Positions 27,604 through 36,452 of a stretch of DNA of 64,000 bases are shown here, piece after piece. The notes beneath the pieces are model-generated. The model searched no databases and had not been told where the DNA came from. It was given only the letters and a program-made list of their open reading frames with translations. The stretch lies in assembly GCA_900539525.1 (NCBI GenBank), contig UQCM01000003.1, positions 13,174 through 77,173 on the forward strand, read 5' to 3'. A program made the translations under genes and the position numbers. How positions within the stretch are numbered: position 1 is the stretch's first letter; the number at the start of each line of letters is the position of its first letter. The stretch comes from an uncultured Blautia sp. Lineage in GTDB: Bacteria > Bacillota > Clostridia > Lachnospirales > Lachnospiraceae.

Positions 27604-29491
27604 GGATACTCTCCGTAAACTCCACCCCGTACTCCTTCATCATGTCCACATACCTCTCACCTTTGACATAGACACACTCATCCACATCCAGCACTGCAAA
27701 CTGATACCCCTCTTTCAGAAACTTTTTATAATCCTGCTTTGAACAGAATACCACAGCCTCCTCCACAGATGCCTCCGGCTCACCGGGAATCATCCGATGA
27801 CGGTTCAGCAGAAACTGGTAGGTATACAAAGGCTTCTGGGACTGGCCTGCCCGGTATCCCGTCACATAGATTTCTTCCGGAAGTTCATACCCGGCCTTCT
27901 CCATACCGCTGATCAGCTCATAGCCCGCCGATGCCTTTTCATTGTAACGTGAAATGTTTGATCCATCATAATATATGCCATTATAAACATACTGATAAAC
28001 CAAAAGTCCCAGAAGAACCGCCATCAGAACAGATCTCTTTCCTTTGCACAGACAGAAAAACATCACCAGAAAGCTGATACCACTCACCAGCACGCCTGCC
28101 AGATAGACACGGCACCGCATGGGATCATCAAAGCTTCTGTGCAGCCCGAAAGGCCAGTACACCTCCGAGGCCACCATATTTTTTGAGATATGAGGCAGCA
28201 CCACGCACAAAAACAGAAGCTGCATACCTGCAAACACGGCAAAGACGGCCGGCAGATATTTTTTCAGATACGTCCGGTAATGGTAAAGATATCCCATCCC
28301 CGCCAGGAAAAACGGTCCCATATAGGCACCATAATAGCGGAAATAGGTGAATGCCTTATACCCGTAGGCACCCGACTCATAGGGGGTCTCCGTCAGTGCC
28401 TCCTGCACACGGAACAGCCATGTAATGCTCTGTGCCAGGATCGTGGCGCCGATGCACATCATGAAAAAGGTTCCGCATACCAGCAGATACGGCTTGACCT
28501 GTAGCTGCTCCTGATTCTCTGTCACAGGCCTTTTCTTCTTCACAAAAATATCTTTCCCGTTGGTACAGATATAAATGACAAGCAGGGTAATGGCAATTGC
28601 TGCAAATCCTCCGGTAAAGATCACACTTGTATGTACCTGCCCGAGTACGGTGGAAAACCACCCCTGCCAGGATGTGGGGGAAAGGAGCAATTCTTTAGAC
28701 AGATTCAGCTTTACTGCCGTATTTTTCAGCTCCACTCCCTCATGCCACAGCCAGAGAGTCGTCTTTGACCAGTAGATAAATCTTCCTGCCAGCCAATAGC
28801 CCGCCACACCGGAAAGAAGCGCCGGAAGCTTTGCCACCAGCCATTTCTTATACAGAAGGAAATACAGGATCACCAGCAGAACCAGAGCGATCCACAGCGT
28901 CTTTGCTCTGGTATGCAGCGTCAGGCTGTAGGATAAGAGCACCATCAGAACCACCGAGTATATGGCTTTTATGCGGTAATTCTGCTCTTCCTTACGGCTT
29001 TCCATAACCAGACGGCACAGAACCAGGGCCACCAGCCAGGAGACCAGTACCAGCATGTGCTCGTTGTAGACAAGCATTGCCCGGTTTACCATAAGAAAGG
29101 CTGCCGCCAGGGAAGCCAGGCACCGGAATCCCCTGTCCCGTATATTCAGATATTTTCTCATGATCTGGCACGCCACAGGTGCCACAAGGCTCTGCAGGAC
29201 CGCACAGAAGACAAGGCATGCACGGTACAGGACCACAGGATCTTTGATCAGCTTAAAAAGCGGCGCCATCAGAATGGTCATTCCGCCTCCATAATAGTGG
29301 TTTCCAAATTCCGTTGCTTTCGTCCAGTCAAGCCCTGCCATATAAGCTCCCGCCGACATGGTTGACAGCTCATCCATAGGCGTCCGTACAGGATCTGCCA
29401 CAGTAAAGATCAGGATCAGCCTGGGCAGCATGGCGGCCAGAAACAGAAGCATCAGTTCGATATCATATCTGGATTTTTGATTCTCTTTCAA
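27578..29491 (-). CDS. GT-C-type glycosyltransferase, polytopic membrane protein
   Basis: 637 residues with about 12 helices and a soluble C-terminal part of roughly 110 residues. The first outer loop has ADPVRTPMDELSTMSAG, the Asp-Glu pair of GT-C enzymes, followed by GNHYYGGGMTILMAPLF as in GT39-related families. It should transfer a sugar from a polyprenyl-phosphate donor, plausibly the one made by the neighbouring DPM-type enzyme. It starts at TTG with GGAGG seven bases upstream; no ATG lies near. The last eight codons are encoded by the palindromic repeat. Confidence 0.78.
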   Translation of the reverse strand: MKENQKSRYDIELMLLFLAAMLPRLILIFTVADPVRTPMDELSTMSAGAYMAGLDWTKATEFGNHYYGGGMTILMAPLFKLIKDPVVLYRACLVFCAVLQSLVAPVACQIMRKYLNIRDRGFRCLASLAAAFLMVNRAMLVYNEHMLVLVSWLVALVLCRLVMESRKEEQNYRIKAIYSVVLMVLLSYSLTLHTRAKTLWIALVLLVILYFLLYKKWLVAKLPALLSGVAGYWLAGRFIYWSKTTLWLWHEGVELKNTAVKLNLSKELLLSPTSWQGWFSTVLGQVHTSVIFTGGFAAIAITLLVIYICTNGKDIFVKKKRPVTENQEQLQVKPYLLVCGTFFMMCIGATILAQSITWLFRVQEALTETPYESGAYGYKAFTYFRYYGAYMGPFFLAGMGYLYHYRTYLKKYLPAVFAVFAGMQLLFLCVVLPHISKNMVASEVYWPFGLHRSFDDPMRCRVYLAGVLVSGISFLVMFFCLCKGKRSVLMAVLLGLLVYQYVYNGIYYDGSNISRYNEKASAGYELISGMEKAGYELPEEIYVTGYRAGQSQKPLYTYQFLLNRHRMIPGEPEASVEEAVVFCSKQDYKKFLKEGYQFAVLDVDECVYVKGERYVDMMKEYGVEFTESIRYGSLRDQ

Positions 29492-29506
29492 AATAGTTCC
29501 TCCCTG

Positions 29507-30697
29507 TCAGCGCTTTAATATTTTCTTTAACAGCGGCTTGATCCTGCTGCGAAACGCATATTCCGCACAGGAACGGTTTCTTCCCCAGAAGCTTGCCGCC
29601 TTCGCGCCGATTCCGGGAGCTTTGCTCTTTTTCACACCGGCCAGGGCTTCGGAAAGCCATGTCCTTGAGAATTCCCTCTGCTCTTTCAGGATCTCATCCA
29701 CCTTCGTATAATCAACAGAGGTAAGGAGTGCATCCTTTCGCAGAATCTCTCCCGCATCTGCCACATACCGGTCCGTCAATCCCAGCGTACCCAGAAGCGA
29801 TTCAAATCTGGATGTGCCCCGCCCCGGATTTCCGATGGCGATAAATGGCTTATGAAAGAGGATCGCCATGCAGGTTCCGTGGAAGGAATCGGTAATGACA
29901 AAGTCACTGTTTTTAAAATAATACAGCCAGTCCTCCACCTGCAGATTTTCAATCGTATTGTCCAGATCCAGCCGTTTTTTATTGGCCTCAAATTTATTGT
30001 ACCAGCCATCCAGCATATTCACCAGCTTCTTCCCCTGCTTCTTTGATACGTGGAGCAGCGCCTCTCTCTTCTCCGGTGTGGGATCGAGAATATAAGTGGC
30101 AATAAACGGTTCTTTTTCCTCCTTATCCGATCTTTCTGTCAGGTCCCCGAGCACATGCGGCTCACACATCAGCACCGGATCGAGCACATGCGTAGCCTCC
30201 ATCCCGAAGGTTTTTCTGCAGATCTCCACTCCCTCTGCCTCCCGGACAGAAATGGCATCCATCCGCCGCATACAGCGGACAGCCTCCTTCGCATAGGCGC
30301 GCGGCGCCAGGAATTTTCCCGAGCCAAAAGAGGTGGCATAAGCGATCTTTTTCTTTGTATCATCTGCAAAATCAAGAAAATAACTGTGCCCGAAGATTTT
30401 CGTCACACCATAATTCCAGATCTGGTCAGATCCCAGTACGAAGGTATCGCACATCTGATTCAGCTCACTGATCTCTGATACGTGATACGATTTGCTGATC
30501 TGATAGTGTTCTTCGGCAAAACGGATGGAATGACGTCCTTTCATTCTGCCGTCATCCGGTTTCAGCCTTGGCTGATGAACCATCAGCACACGATATCCCA
30601 TAGCTTCAATTGTCTGTTCCAGTGCATAATAGGTTGCAATACTCCCATAATTACAGCCAAACCACACACCCAGTATTCCCACATCATAATGTTCCAT
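29507..30697 (-). CDS. Polysaccharide pyruvyl transferase family protein
   Basis: 396 residues of the CsaB/WcaK-type fold: VWFGCNYGSIATYYAL start, MCDTFVLGSDQIWNYG, and ITDSFHGTCMAILFHKPFIA with GRGTSRFESLL near the end. Family members add a pyruvyl ketal to a sugar of a surface polymer from phosphoenolpyruvate. It is closely similar in layout to the protein at 33278-34483, and the two flank a ferredoxin/F420-beta-like gene. The acceptor sugar is unknown; galactose or galactofuranose is possible given the glf gene nearby. Confidence 0.85.
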   Translation of the reverse strand: MEHYDVGILGVWFGCNYGSIATYYALEQTIEAMGYRVLMVHQPRLKPDDGRMKGRHSIRFAEEHYQISKSYHVSEISELNQMCDTFVLGSDQIWNYGVTKIFGHSYFLDFADDTKKKIAYATSFGSGKFLAPRAYAKEAVRCMRRMDAISVREAEGVEICRKTFGMEATHVLDPVLMCEPHVLGDLTERSDKEEKEPFIATYILDPTPEKREALLHVSKKQGKKLVNMLDGWYNKFEANKKRLDLDNTIENLQVEDWLYYFKNSDFVITDSFHGTCMAILFHKPFIAIGNPGRGTSRFESLLGTLGLTDRYVADAGEILRKDALLTSVDYTKVDEILKEQREFSRTWLSEALAGVKKSKAPGIGAKAASFWGRNRSCAEYAFRSRIKPLLKKILKR

Positions 30698-30761
30698 TTT
30701 CTTTCCTCTGTACAGCAGTTCTTCTGCATGGATCTGCTGCTCTCTTTTCTTGTATACAGCC

Positions 30762-30803
30762 AGTATAAGTCACTTAAGATATTTAAATTATCCTATACTG
30801 GTC
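30762..30803. repeat. Hairpin-forming inverted repeat in an intergenic gap
   Basis: Perfect 8-bp arms CCAGTATA and TATACTGG enclose an AT-rich centre that contains TTAAGATATTTAA. It lies in the 131-base gap between the F420-beta-like gene and the pyruvyl transferase gene. It could be an operator or a weak attenuator; there is no T-run, so it is not a normal terminator. Confidence 0.4.
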
Positions 30804-30828
30804 AGTTACGTTTGCATTCTTTTTACGG

Positions 30829-32016
30829 TCATCCTCTCAGTTTCTTTGCCATGGTTATGACGGAGGACGGAAGCTTTCGCTTCAGCCACTGTTTTGCGGC
30901 TGCCTTCTTTGAAAATTTCTGTCCGCTTGCCAGTTCTACCGCCTTTTTAAAGGACTGCTTCCGGTTTTCCTCAAAAAACCGTTCTCTTCCCTCCGGTATC
31001 CTGATCTTACTGCGGAACCGGTTATGCTTCAGGGTGAATTCCAGAGGGACAGGTTCACAGAACTGCAGGCGGGGGCGTATGTTCTCCCAGGCTCTTTCTC
31101 CCTTTTCACTGTTGACCAGTACAAGAGAGATCCCCTTTGCGTCCGGAAATTCCGGATTGAATTTGTCTATATGCCAGAAATCTCCCAGTGTCAGATCACC
31201 CTGGCGGGGTGTCGGTGCAAAACTGCATTCGCCGCAGGAGCTTCGCAGCATAAGGGATGTGTGAAATGCCCTTTCATAGGCATCATTCTCCCGGTTTCCG
31301 ACGATCCTTTTTCCATTTTTCAGAGTTGCGATGCAATGGTTACAGTTATGGCCGAACTCCTTGGTACGAAACTGGAAATCAGCCAGCTCTTTGCCATAGG
31401 TTTCTTTACGGTATTTCCGGAAAACTCCCGGTGAAGGTACCCCGTGGCACACCACATCGATCGTCAGAAGATTCTCATACTCCTTGTGGAGATATCCTTT
31501 CAGGCCTGCCACCTGGCAGGGTACACCGCTGAAAAAGACCTGATTTCCCGCATCCAGAAGCTTCTTAACCTCACGGTAGGAGGTTCCGATTCTGCTCTGG
31601 ATATATTTGGAGCCGCGCATCTTCTCCAGTCCGGCCTTCTCATTGATGATTCTGTGCTCTGCCGAAAAGTCCTCATCCATCACCACTCCACAGACATATC
31701 CGCCATTTTCCAGAACCGCCTCTGCCAGCAGCGTAAAAATTCCTCCGGAGGAGCTTTTCATCCGGATCTCATCCGGTCCGTAGGCTGCATAGCAGGCAGG
31801 ATCCTTCCTGTTCGGGTGCCCGGGTGTCAGTTCCGGACAGGCCCGGACACACTTTCCACAGTTGATACAGACCTCTTCTTTCACAGACGGATACAGGAAT
31901 CCGTCTTCATTTTCTTTCATCTCTATGGCATTTACCGGACAGCTGTTAAAACATGCCGCACATCCGCAGCAGCGCGCATCCGGCAATATCCGAATATTCT
32001 TACATTCCACGGTCAT
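30829..32016 (-). CDS. Ferredoxin / F420-hydrogenase-beta-like iron-sulfur protein
   Basis: 395 residues. The N-terminus is a two-[4Fe-4S] ferredoxin: CCGCAACFNSCP (about 16-27) and CINCGKCVRACP (50-61). The FrhB-type domains follow: KSSSGGIFTLLAEAVL, FFSGVPCQVAGLKGYL, DVVCHGVPSPGVF, SSCGECSFAP and GDLTLGDFW. Such proteins carry flavin and move electrons. Methanogen-style F420 is not expected in this lineage, so the natural partner is probably ferredoxin or another flavin system. Its place between two pyruvyl transferase genes suggests a joint role in modifying the polymer. The reaction is unknown. Confidence 0.87.
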   Translation of the reverse strand: MTVECKNIRILPDARCCGCAACFNSCPVNAIEMKENEDGFLYPSVKEEVCINCGKCVRACPELTPGHPNRKDPACYAAYGPDEIRMKSSSGGIFTLLAEAVLENGGYVCGVVMDEDFSAEHRIINEKAGLEKMRGSKYIQSRIGTSYREVKKLLDAGNQVFFSGVPCQVAGLKGYLHKEYENLLTIDVVCHGVPSPGVFRKYRKETYGKELADFQFRTKEFGHNCNHCIATLKNGKRIVGNRENDAYERAFHTSLMLRSSCGECSFAPTPRQGDLTLGDFWHIDKFNPEFPDAKGISLVLVNSEKGERAWENIRPRLQFCEPVPLEFTLKHNRFRSKIRIPEGRERFFEENRKQSFKKAVELASGQKFSKKAAAKQWLKRKLPSSVITMAKKLRG

Positions 32017-32148
32017 TTCTCTTCTCCCGTCTTTATGTTACTTCTTCATCTCCGTTCCACTTCGGTCGGTGCAAAACGTGTGCCACTGGCAAACTGCAGC
32101 CGCCGGAGGCTTTATCTTGAAAAGAGATTGGACTCCCACCAATACAAG

Positions 32149-33249
32149 CTACTTCAATTCTTTCTTTACAAGTGCAAGAGCCGCCTCGATGGTCTTGTCC
32201 ATATCATAGTATTTGTAGTTTCCAAGCCGTCCTCCGAAGATCACCTTCTCTTCCTGATCCGCCAGTTCCCGGTACCTCGCAAACAGACTGTTATTTTTCT
32301 CATCATTGATCGGATAATACGGTTCGATCCCCGGCTTCCACTCAGAGGAATACTCCTTTGAAATGATTGTGAACGGCTGTTTTCCAAATTCAAAATGCTT
32401 ATGCTCGATAATTCTTGTATAAGGCACTTCCTTCGAAGTATAGTTTACCACGGCATTGCCCTGATAATTCTCCATCTCCAGCCTCTCCGTCTCAAAACGC
32501 ACCGTGCGGTACTGAAGTGTTCCCAGCTGATAGCCATAGAATTCATCGATCATTCCGGTAAACAGTATCTTATCGGCAGGCTTCTCACACTCTTTGATCA
32601 GTTCGAAGTAATCGGTGTTCAGACGTACCTCGATCCCGTCAAGCATCTTCTCCACAATTCTGGTATACCCGCCCATGGGAATTCCCTGATAACGGTCATT
32701 AAAATAATTATTGTCATACATGAAACGGAACGGAAGCCTCCGGATGATAAATGCCGGGAGCTCCGTACAGGGACGTCCCCACTGTTTTTCTGTGTATTCC
32801 TTGATCAGCTTCTCATATACGTCTCTTCCGGCCAGTGAAAGAGCCTGCTCCTCCAGATTCTTCGGCTCCTCGATATGAAGCTCTGCCCGCTGCTCATCAA
32901 TCTTTGCCTTTGCCTCTGCCGGTGTCTTCACCCCCCACATCTTACTGAAGGTATTCATATTGAACGGAAGGTTGTAGATCTCATCCTTATAGATCGCCAT
33001 CGGGGAATTCACATAATTGTTAAATTCTGCAAACTGATTGATATAGTCCCACACTTCCTTATTGCTGGTATGGAAAATATGCGCCCCGTACCGGTGTACA
33101 TGAATACCGTCCACATTTTCACAGTACACATTTCCGGCAATGTGATCTCTCTTATCAATGACAAGGCAGGTTTTTCCGGCCTTCTTTGCCTCATGGGCAA
33201 ATACGGCACCGTAAAGTCCCGCTCCTACTACCAGATAATCATATTTCAT
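32149..33249 (-). CDS. glf: UDP-galactopyranose mutase
   Basis: 366-residue flavoenzyme that converts UDP-galactopyranose to UDP-galactofuranose. KYDYLVVGAGLYGAVFAHEA is the FAD start, DKRDHIAGNVYCENVDGIH and YGAHIFHTSNKEVWDYI are hallmark segments, then FNMNTFSKMWG, the PCTELPAFIIRRLPFRF region and VIFGGRLGNYKYYDMD near the C-terminus. Length is normal for the family. Placed between pyruvyl transferase genes and near the GlfT2-like transferase, it supplies the galactofuranose donor. The 132-base gap after it (32017-32148) has no gene. Confidence 0.96.
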   Translation of the reverse strand: MKYDYLVVGAGLYGAVFAHEAKKAGKTCLVIDKRDHIAGNVYCENVDGIHVHRYGAHIFHTSNKEVWDYINQFAEFNNYVNSPMAIYKDEIYNLPFNMNTFSKMWGVKTPAEAKAKIDEQRAELHIEEPKNLEEQALSLAGRDVYEKLIKEYTEKQWGRPCTELPAFIIRRLPFRFMYDNNYFNDRYQGIPMGGYTRIVEKMLDGIEVRLNTDYFELIKECEKPADKILFTGMIDEFYGYQLGTLQYRTVRFETERLEMENYQGNAVVNYTSKEVPYTRIIEHKHFEFGKQPFTIISKEYSSEWKPGIEPYYPINDEKNNSLFARYRELADQEEKVIFGGRLGNYKYYDMDKTIEAALALVKKELK

Positions 33250-33277
33250 AGTGGCCTCCTTTATCGTTTCCTTATTG

Positions 33278-34483
33278 TTATCTCTTTATTTTTCTGTATA
33301 CCGCCCGCAGGATCCGGTAACACCACGCAACAAGATCGCGGAGCGGTCTTTTTTTCGGTATATATGCATTCCCTTTTTCTCCTGTCGGCAGCACCGGTGC
33401 TGTCAGTGCTTCGGACAGCCAGGCAAGAGAGCGCTCCTTCTCACGTTCCAGGATCCGTCTCACCCGCTCATAATCCACCGGTTCCAGAAGATCGGGCCGT
33501 TCCTGAATCTGATCCGGATCTGTAACGAACCGGTTGCGAAGCCCGAATACCTCACCCAGAGATTCAAACCTTGACTTTCCTCTCCCCTCATTTTCCATAC
33601 AGACAAACGGCTTCTCGTTTATGATGGCAAAGCTTGCACCATGGCAGGAATCCGTGATCAGATAACTGCAATTTTCGATATAATACAGCCAGTCCTCCAC
33701 CTGCATGTTTTCCACCACCGGAGACATGCCAAGCTTCTCTTTGTTTTCTTCAAAATGAGGCAGCGTTCCGTCCAGAAGAATGACCAGCGGAAGGCCCAGC
33801 TTCTTTGAAAGATACTGTGCCGCTGCCCTTTTTTCCGGATTCCCATCCAGGATATATGCCGCGATATATTCCCCTTTTACCAGAGGATGACGCTTCGCAC
33901 GGGACTTTTCGGCCAGCTCCCTGTAGATCTGCTGATCAATGATAAACACCGGATCGAGTACGCGCTCCGCTTTCAGTCCAAACGTCCGGTTCACCACTCC
34001 GACGGCGTCCTTTTCTCTTACTGAAATGCGGTCAAATTTTTCCAGATATTTTTTCGTTTCTGCTATATCCTCCTCCGGTGCAAAATATCCCGGATGCCCA
34101 AAGGATGCTGCATAGGAAAGCCTGCGTTTCCCGTCATCAAGGAAATGAAAGAACATGGCACCATGATAATGCCTGCAGATTCCATAATTCCATACCTGAT
34201 CCGATCCCATCACAAAAGTGTCTGCATATGCATTTAGCTCCCGCATTTCACGGAAGCCAAAAACAGGCGTAATCGCCTCATAATGTTCTTTTGCAAATCG
34301 TCTGCCATGGGAATGGAAGATCGGTGCGTCCGGCGGAAAACCGGGACGGTCAATGAAGGTAACCGAATATCCCATGTTCTTTATGGCACGGTAAAGGGCA
34401 TAATAAGTCATAATACTGCCATAATTCCAGCTCCACCACAAGCCGAAAATCGCCACATCTTTTTTTTCAATCTTTTTCTCCAA
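33278..34483 (-). CDS. Polysaccharide pyruvyl transferase family protein
   Basis: 401 residues: LWWSWNYGSIMTYYALYRA, YADTFVMGSDQVWNYG and ITDSCHGASFAIINEKPFVC, with GRGKSRFESLGEVFGL after it. It starts at TTG with GGAG eight bases upstream; there is no better ATG. It is a paralogue of 29507-30697, with the same order of motifs and the same LYYxxNxxxxITDS(C/F)HG run. Two copies beside each other suggest two different acceptor positions or two polymers. Phosphoenolpyruvate use is known for the family; the acceptor is not seen. Confidence 0.85.
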   Translation of the reverse strand: MEKKIEKKDVAIFGLWWSWNYGSIMTYYALYRAIKNMGYSVTFIDRPGFPPDAPIFHSHGRRFAKEHYEAITPVFGFREMRELNAYADTFVMGSDQVWNYGICRHYHGAMFFHFLDDGKRRLSYAASFGHPGYFAPEEDIAETKKYLEKFDRISVREKDAVGVVNRTFGLKAERVLDPVFIIDQQIYRELAEKSRAKRHPLVKGEYIAAYILDGNPEKRAAAQYLSKKLGLPLVILLDGTLPHFEENKEKLGMSPVVENMQVEDWLYYIENCSYLITDSCHGASFAIINEKPFVCMENEGRGKSRFESLGEVFGLRNRFVTDPDQIQERPDLLEPVDYERVRRILEREKERSLAWLSEALTAPVLPTGEKGNAYIPKKRPLRDLVAWCYRILRAVYRKIKR

Positions 34484-34538
34484 AACACTGCTCCTTTACA
34501 CATCATTTATCCTGCGGCAGGTACCCCTGAACAGTCCC

Positions 34539-36350
34539 TCAGATCTCCAGGTATTCTCTCCAGAAATCGAGACTGATCATATCGTGGAAACGGTCAGCAT
34601 ACGTTTTTTTCGCCGCCTCATACTCTTTATCAATCCGGCGCATGATCTTAAACAGGTCACGATAGCACTGCAGCATCCGCTTAAAGCTCCTCTTTGTGGA
34701 TACGGAGTTGCCTGCCGCATCTGTCATGATTGCCTCAGAAAGGCGGAACATTTTATAAATATTATTGTAGGGCGGCACCACCGGAACCTTATCCTTTTTC
34801 GACGGCAGGATATAACCATTGATGAACAGAAGATGGATCAGCTTTTTCCACACCGGTATATAATCCGACTTGTCCGGTGTGATCAGCTTCTCCCAGTTAT
34901 AATCCTCTTCTGTAATACCTTTGTAGCCGATATACTCTTCTTTGGGCTTTGCCTTATAGTTCAGCTCGCAGATCTCTGCGTGCAGGGCCACCGGCTCCTG
35001 CTGCATGAACCAGTCTGCACCCTTCAGGAAATCCTCCACGCCCCGGATATTCATATCCACATACTGATACCGGTATTTGGCAATATTGGAGCTTGCCCAT
35101 TTCAGGAGCATCTTCTTCATTCGTTTTGCGCCGTATCCCGGACAGTGGATTGCATTTACGATACAGTGATTCCGGATATCATAGTATTCCATCGGCCCGG
35201 AAACCTTATTTTCAAATGCCTCGTGCCACACACCCACACCATTCAGATAGATGAATCCCTTTCCGGTCCTTAAACCATACTCCACATCGTCCCTGTGGAT
35301 AAACAGCGGCAACGGCAGATTATCTTTACTGATCACTGACAGTGGAATACAGCAATACCACCATCCCGCATACTCCACCTTCTCGGATTCATCTTCATTG
35401 AGCAGCAGCACCTTCACGTCACGGAGATCCACCTTATGCTTCAATGCCTGGATACCTCCCTCATTCCACTGGGCGCCCTCCTCATACTGAAGATAAGGCT
35501 TATTCAGCTGAATGATGGATCCTGCCAGCGTATAATCTTTGTACTCTTCCTTTAGTACCGAAAGGAAGGTATAGGTCGTCTCCAGACTGCCCGGCTCGAT
35601 CATGGCATCATCATCCATAAGAAGCACATGGCTGATATCGCGTTCCTTCGCACGGCTCATCGCCTCGATAATGCCCCTGGTAAAACCACCGACACCGCCG
35701 GCATTCTTGTTTGGTGTGATCTTCACAATCGTTCCATCTGCCACCGACGGATCCAGTGTCTTTGCATTATCTGATATATGCACATAGAGATGACGGTACA
35801 GCGGTGAATCCGGATTCTCCAGAATCTGCTCCTTTAAAAGCTTCAGGTTGCGGTAAACGTATTCTTCTCTCTTAAAGGTACAGATATCGACCATAAGATT
35901 TACCTTCATATCAGAAGGCATAAGATTCTCGGAAAGATATCTGCCACCGAAAAGCACACTGCCCTCCGCAAGGGACTGGCACCTGAAAAAGAGCATCCCC
36001 TCATCCCTGTTTTCGCCGAGATCAAGCAGGACACTTCCTCTTTCGGGCAGGGAAACCTCACGGCACTCCAGAAGCTCCGTCCGGATCTCATCACCTTCGA
36101 GATACTGATATACCAGTTCTACTGAAAACGCTCCCTGAAGCTCCAGAATGAGTTGTACCTTCTCAACAACCGTATATTTTTTCCATTTACCAGTCGAAAA
36201 ACTGTTAAAATAAGTATCAAAATCTGCTCTTCCATCCAGGGCAAACCGCAGACTTCCATCTGCCTCTACCGATACCTTTTCATCTCTTCGATAATACAAT
36301 GCTTCATCTGCTTCCGTACCGGAAGGCAGTAATATCCTTTTTAAATCCAT
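34539..36350 (-). CDS. GlfT2-like galactofuranosyltransferase
   Basis: 603 residues in the layout of mycobacterial GlfT2: an N-terminal beta-rich domain (1 to about 150), a GT-A domain with HVLLMDDDAMIEPGS (DDD near 246-248), GWWYCCIPLSVI, FIHRDDVEYGLRTG (catalytic-type DD) and GVGVWHEAFE, then a helical C-terminal domain. GlfT2 is processive and adds galactofuranose by alternating linkages. Start at 36350 with AGGAG; the longer frame to 36452 runs through a palindromic repeat and is not used. It stands directly after the ABC exporter genes and near glf. Confidence 0.88.
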   Translation of the reverse strand: MDLKRILLPSGTEADEALYYRRDEKVSVEADGSLRFALDGRADFDTYFNSFSTGKWKKYTVVEKVQLILELQGAFSVELVYQYLEGDEIRTELLECREVSLPERGSVLLDLGENRDEGMLFFRCQSLAEGSVLFGGRYLSENLMPSDMKVNLMVDICTFKREEYVYRNLKLLKEQILENPDSPLYRHLYVHISDNAKTLDPSVADGTIVKITPNKNAGGVGGFTRGIIEAMSRAKERDISHVLLMDDDAMIEPGSLETTYTFLSVLKEEYKDYTLAGSIIQLNKPYLQYEEGAQWNEGGIQALKHKVDLRDVKVLLLNEDESEKVEYAGWWYCCIPLSVISKDNLPLPLFIHRDDVEYGLRTGKGFIYLNGVGVWHEAFENKVSGPMEYYDIRNHCIVNAIHCPGYGAKRMKKMLLKWASSNIAKYRYQYVDMNIRGVEDFLKGADWFMQQEPVALHAEICELNYKAKPKEEYIGYKGITEEDYNWEKLITPDKSDYIPVWKKLIHLLFINGYILPSKKDKVPVVPPYNNIYKMFRLSEAIMTDAAGNSVSTKRSFKRMLQCYRDLFKIMRRIDKEYEAAKKTYADRFHDMISLDFWREYLEI

Positions 36351-36413
36351 ATCTTCTCCTGTTTTCCAAACTTCCGGGCGATCCTGTCTTTCGCCGTTAT
36401 GTGGTATCCTTCT

Positions 36414-36440
36414 GTTACTGAACACTCCGTGACCAGTAAG
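36414..36440. repeat. 27-bp palindromic repeat, copy 3
   Basis: A full-length copy in the 102-base gap between the ABC ATPase stop and the GlfT2-like start. The arms are GTTACTG...CACTCC and GTGACCAGTAA. Confidence 0.7.
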
Positions 36441-36452
36441 CTCCTTTTCCAT

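Noticed and set aside
32017..32148. Possible RNA element in the gap after glf
   Set aside because: Some local pairing (GTGCAAAACG/CGTGTGCCAC-type) is visible but no known fold, promoter or terminator could be supported.
31444..32361. Long plus-strand ORF (305 codons) over the F420-beta-like and glf genes
   Set aside because: It is antisense to two strongly supported genes, has no recognisable domain, low-complexity composition and no ribosome binding site.
36351..36452. N-terminal extension of the GlfT2-like protein
   Set aside because: It would be translated through the 27-bp palindrome and lacks a binding site; AGGAG directly precedes the ATG at 36350.
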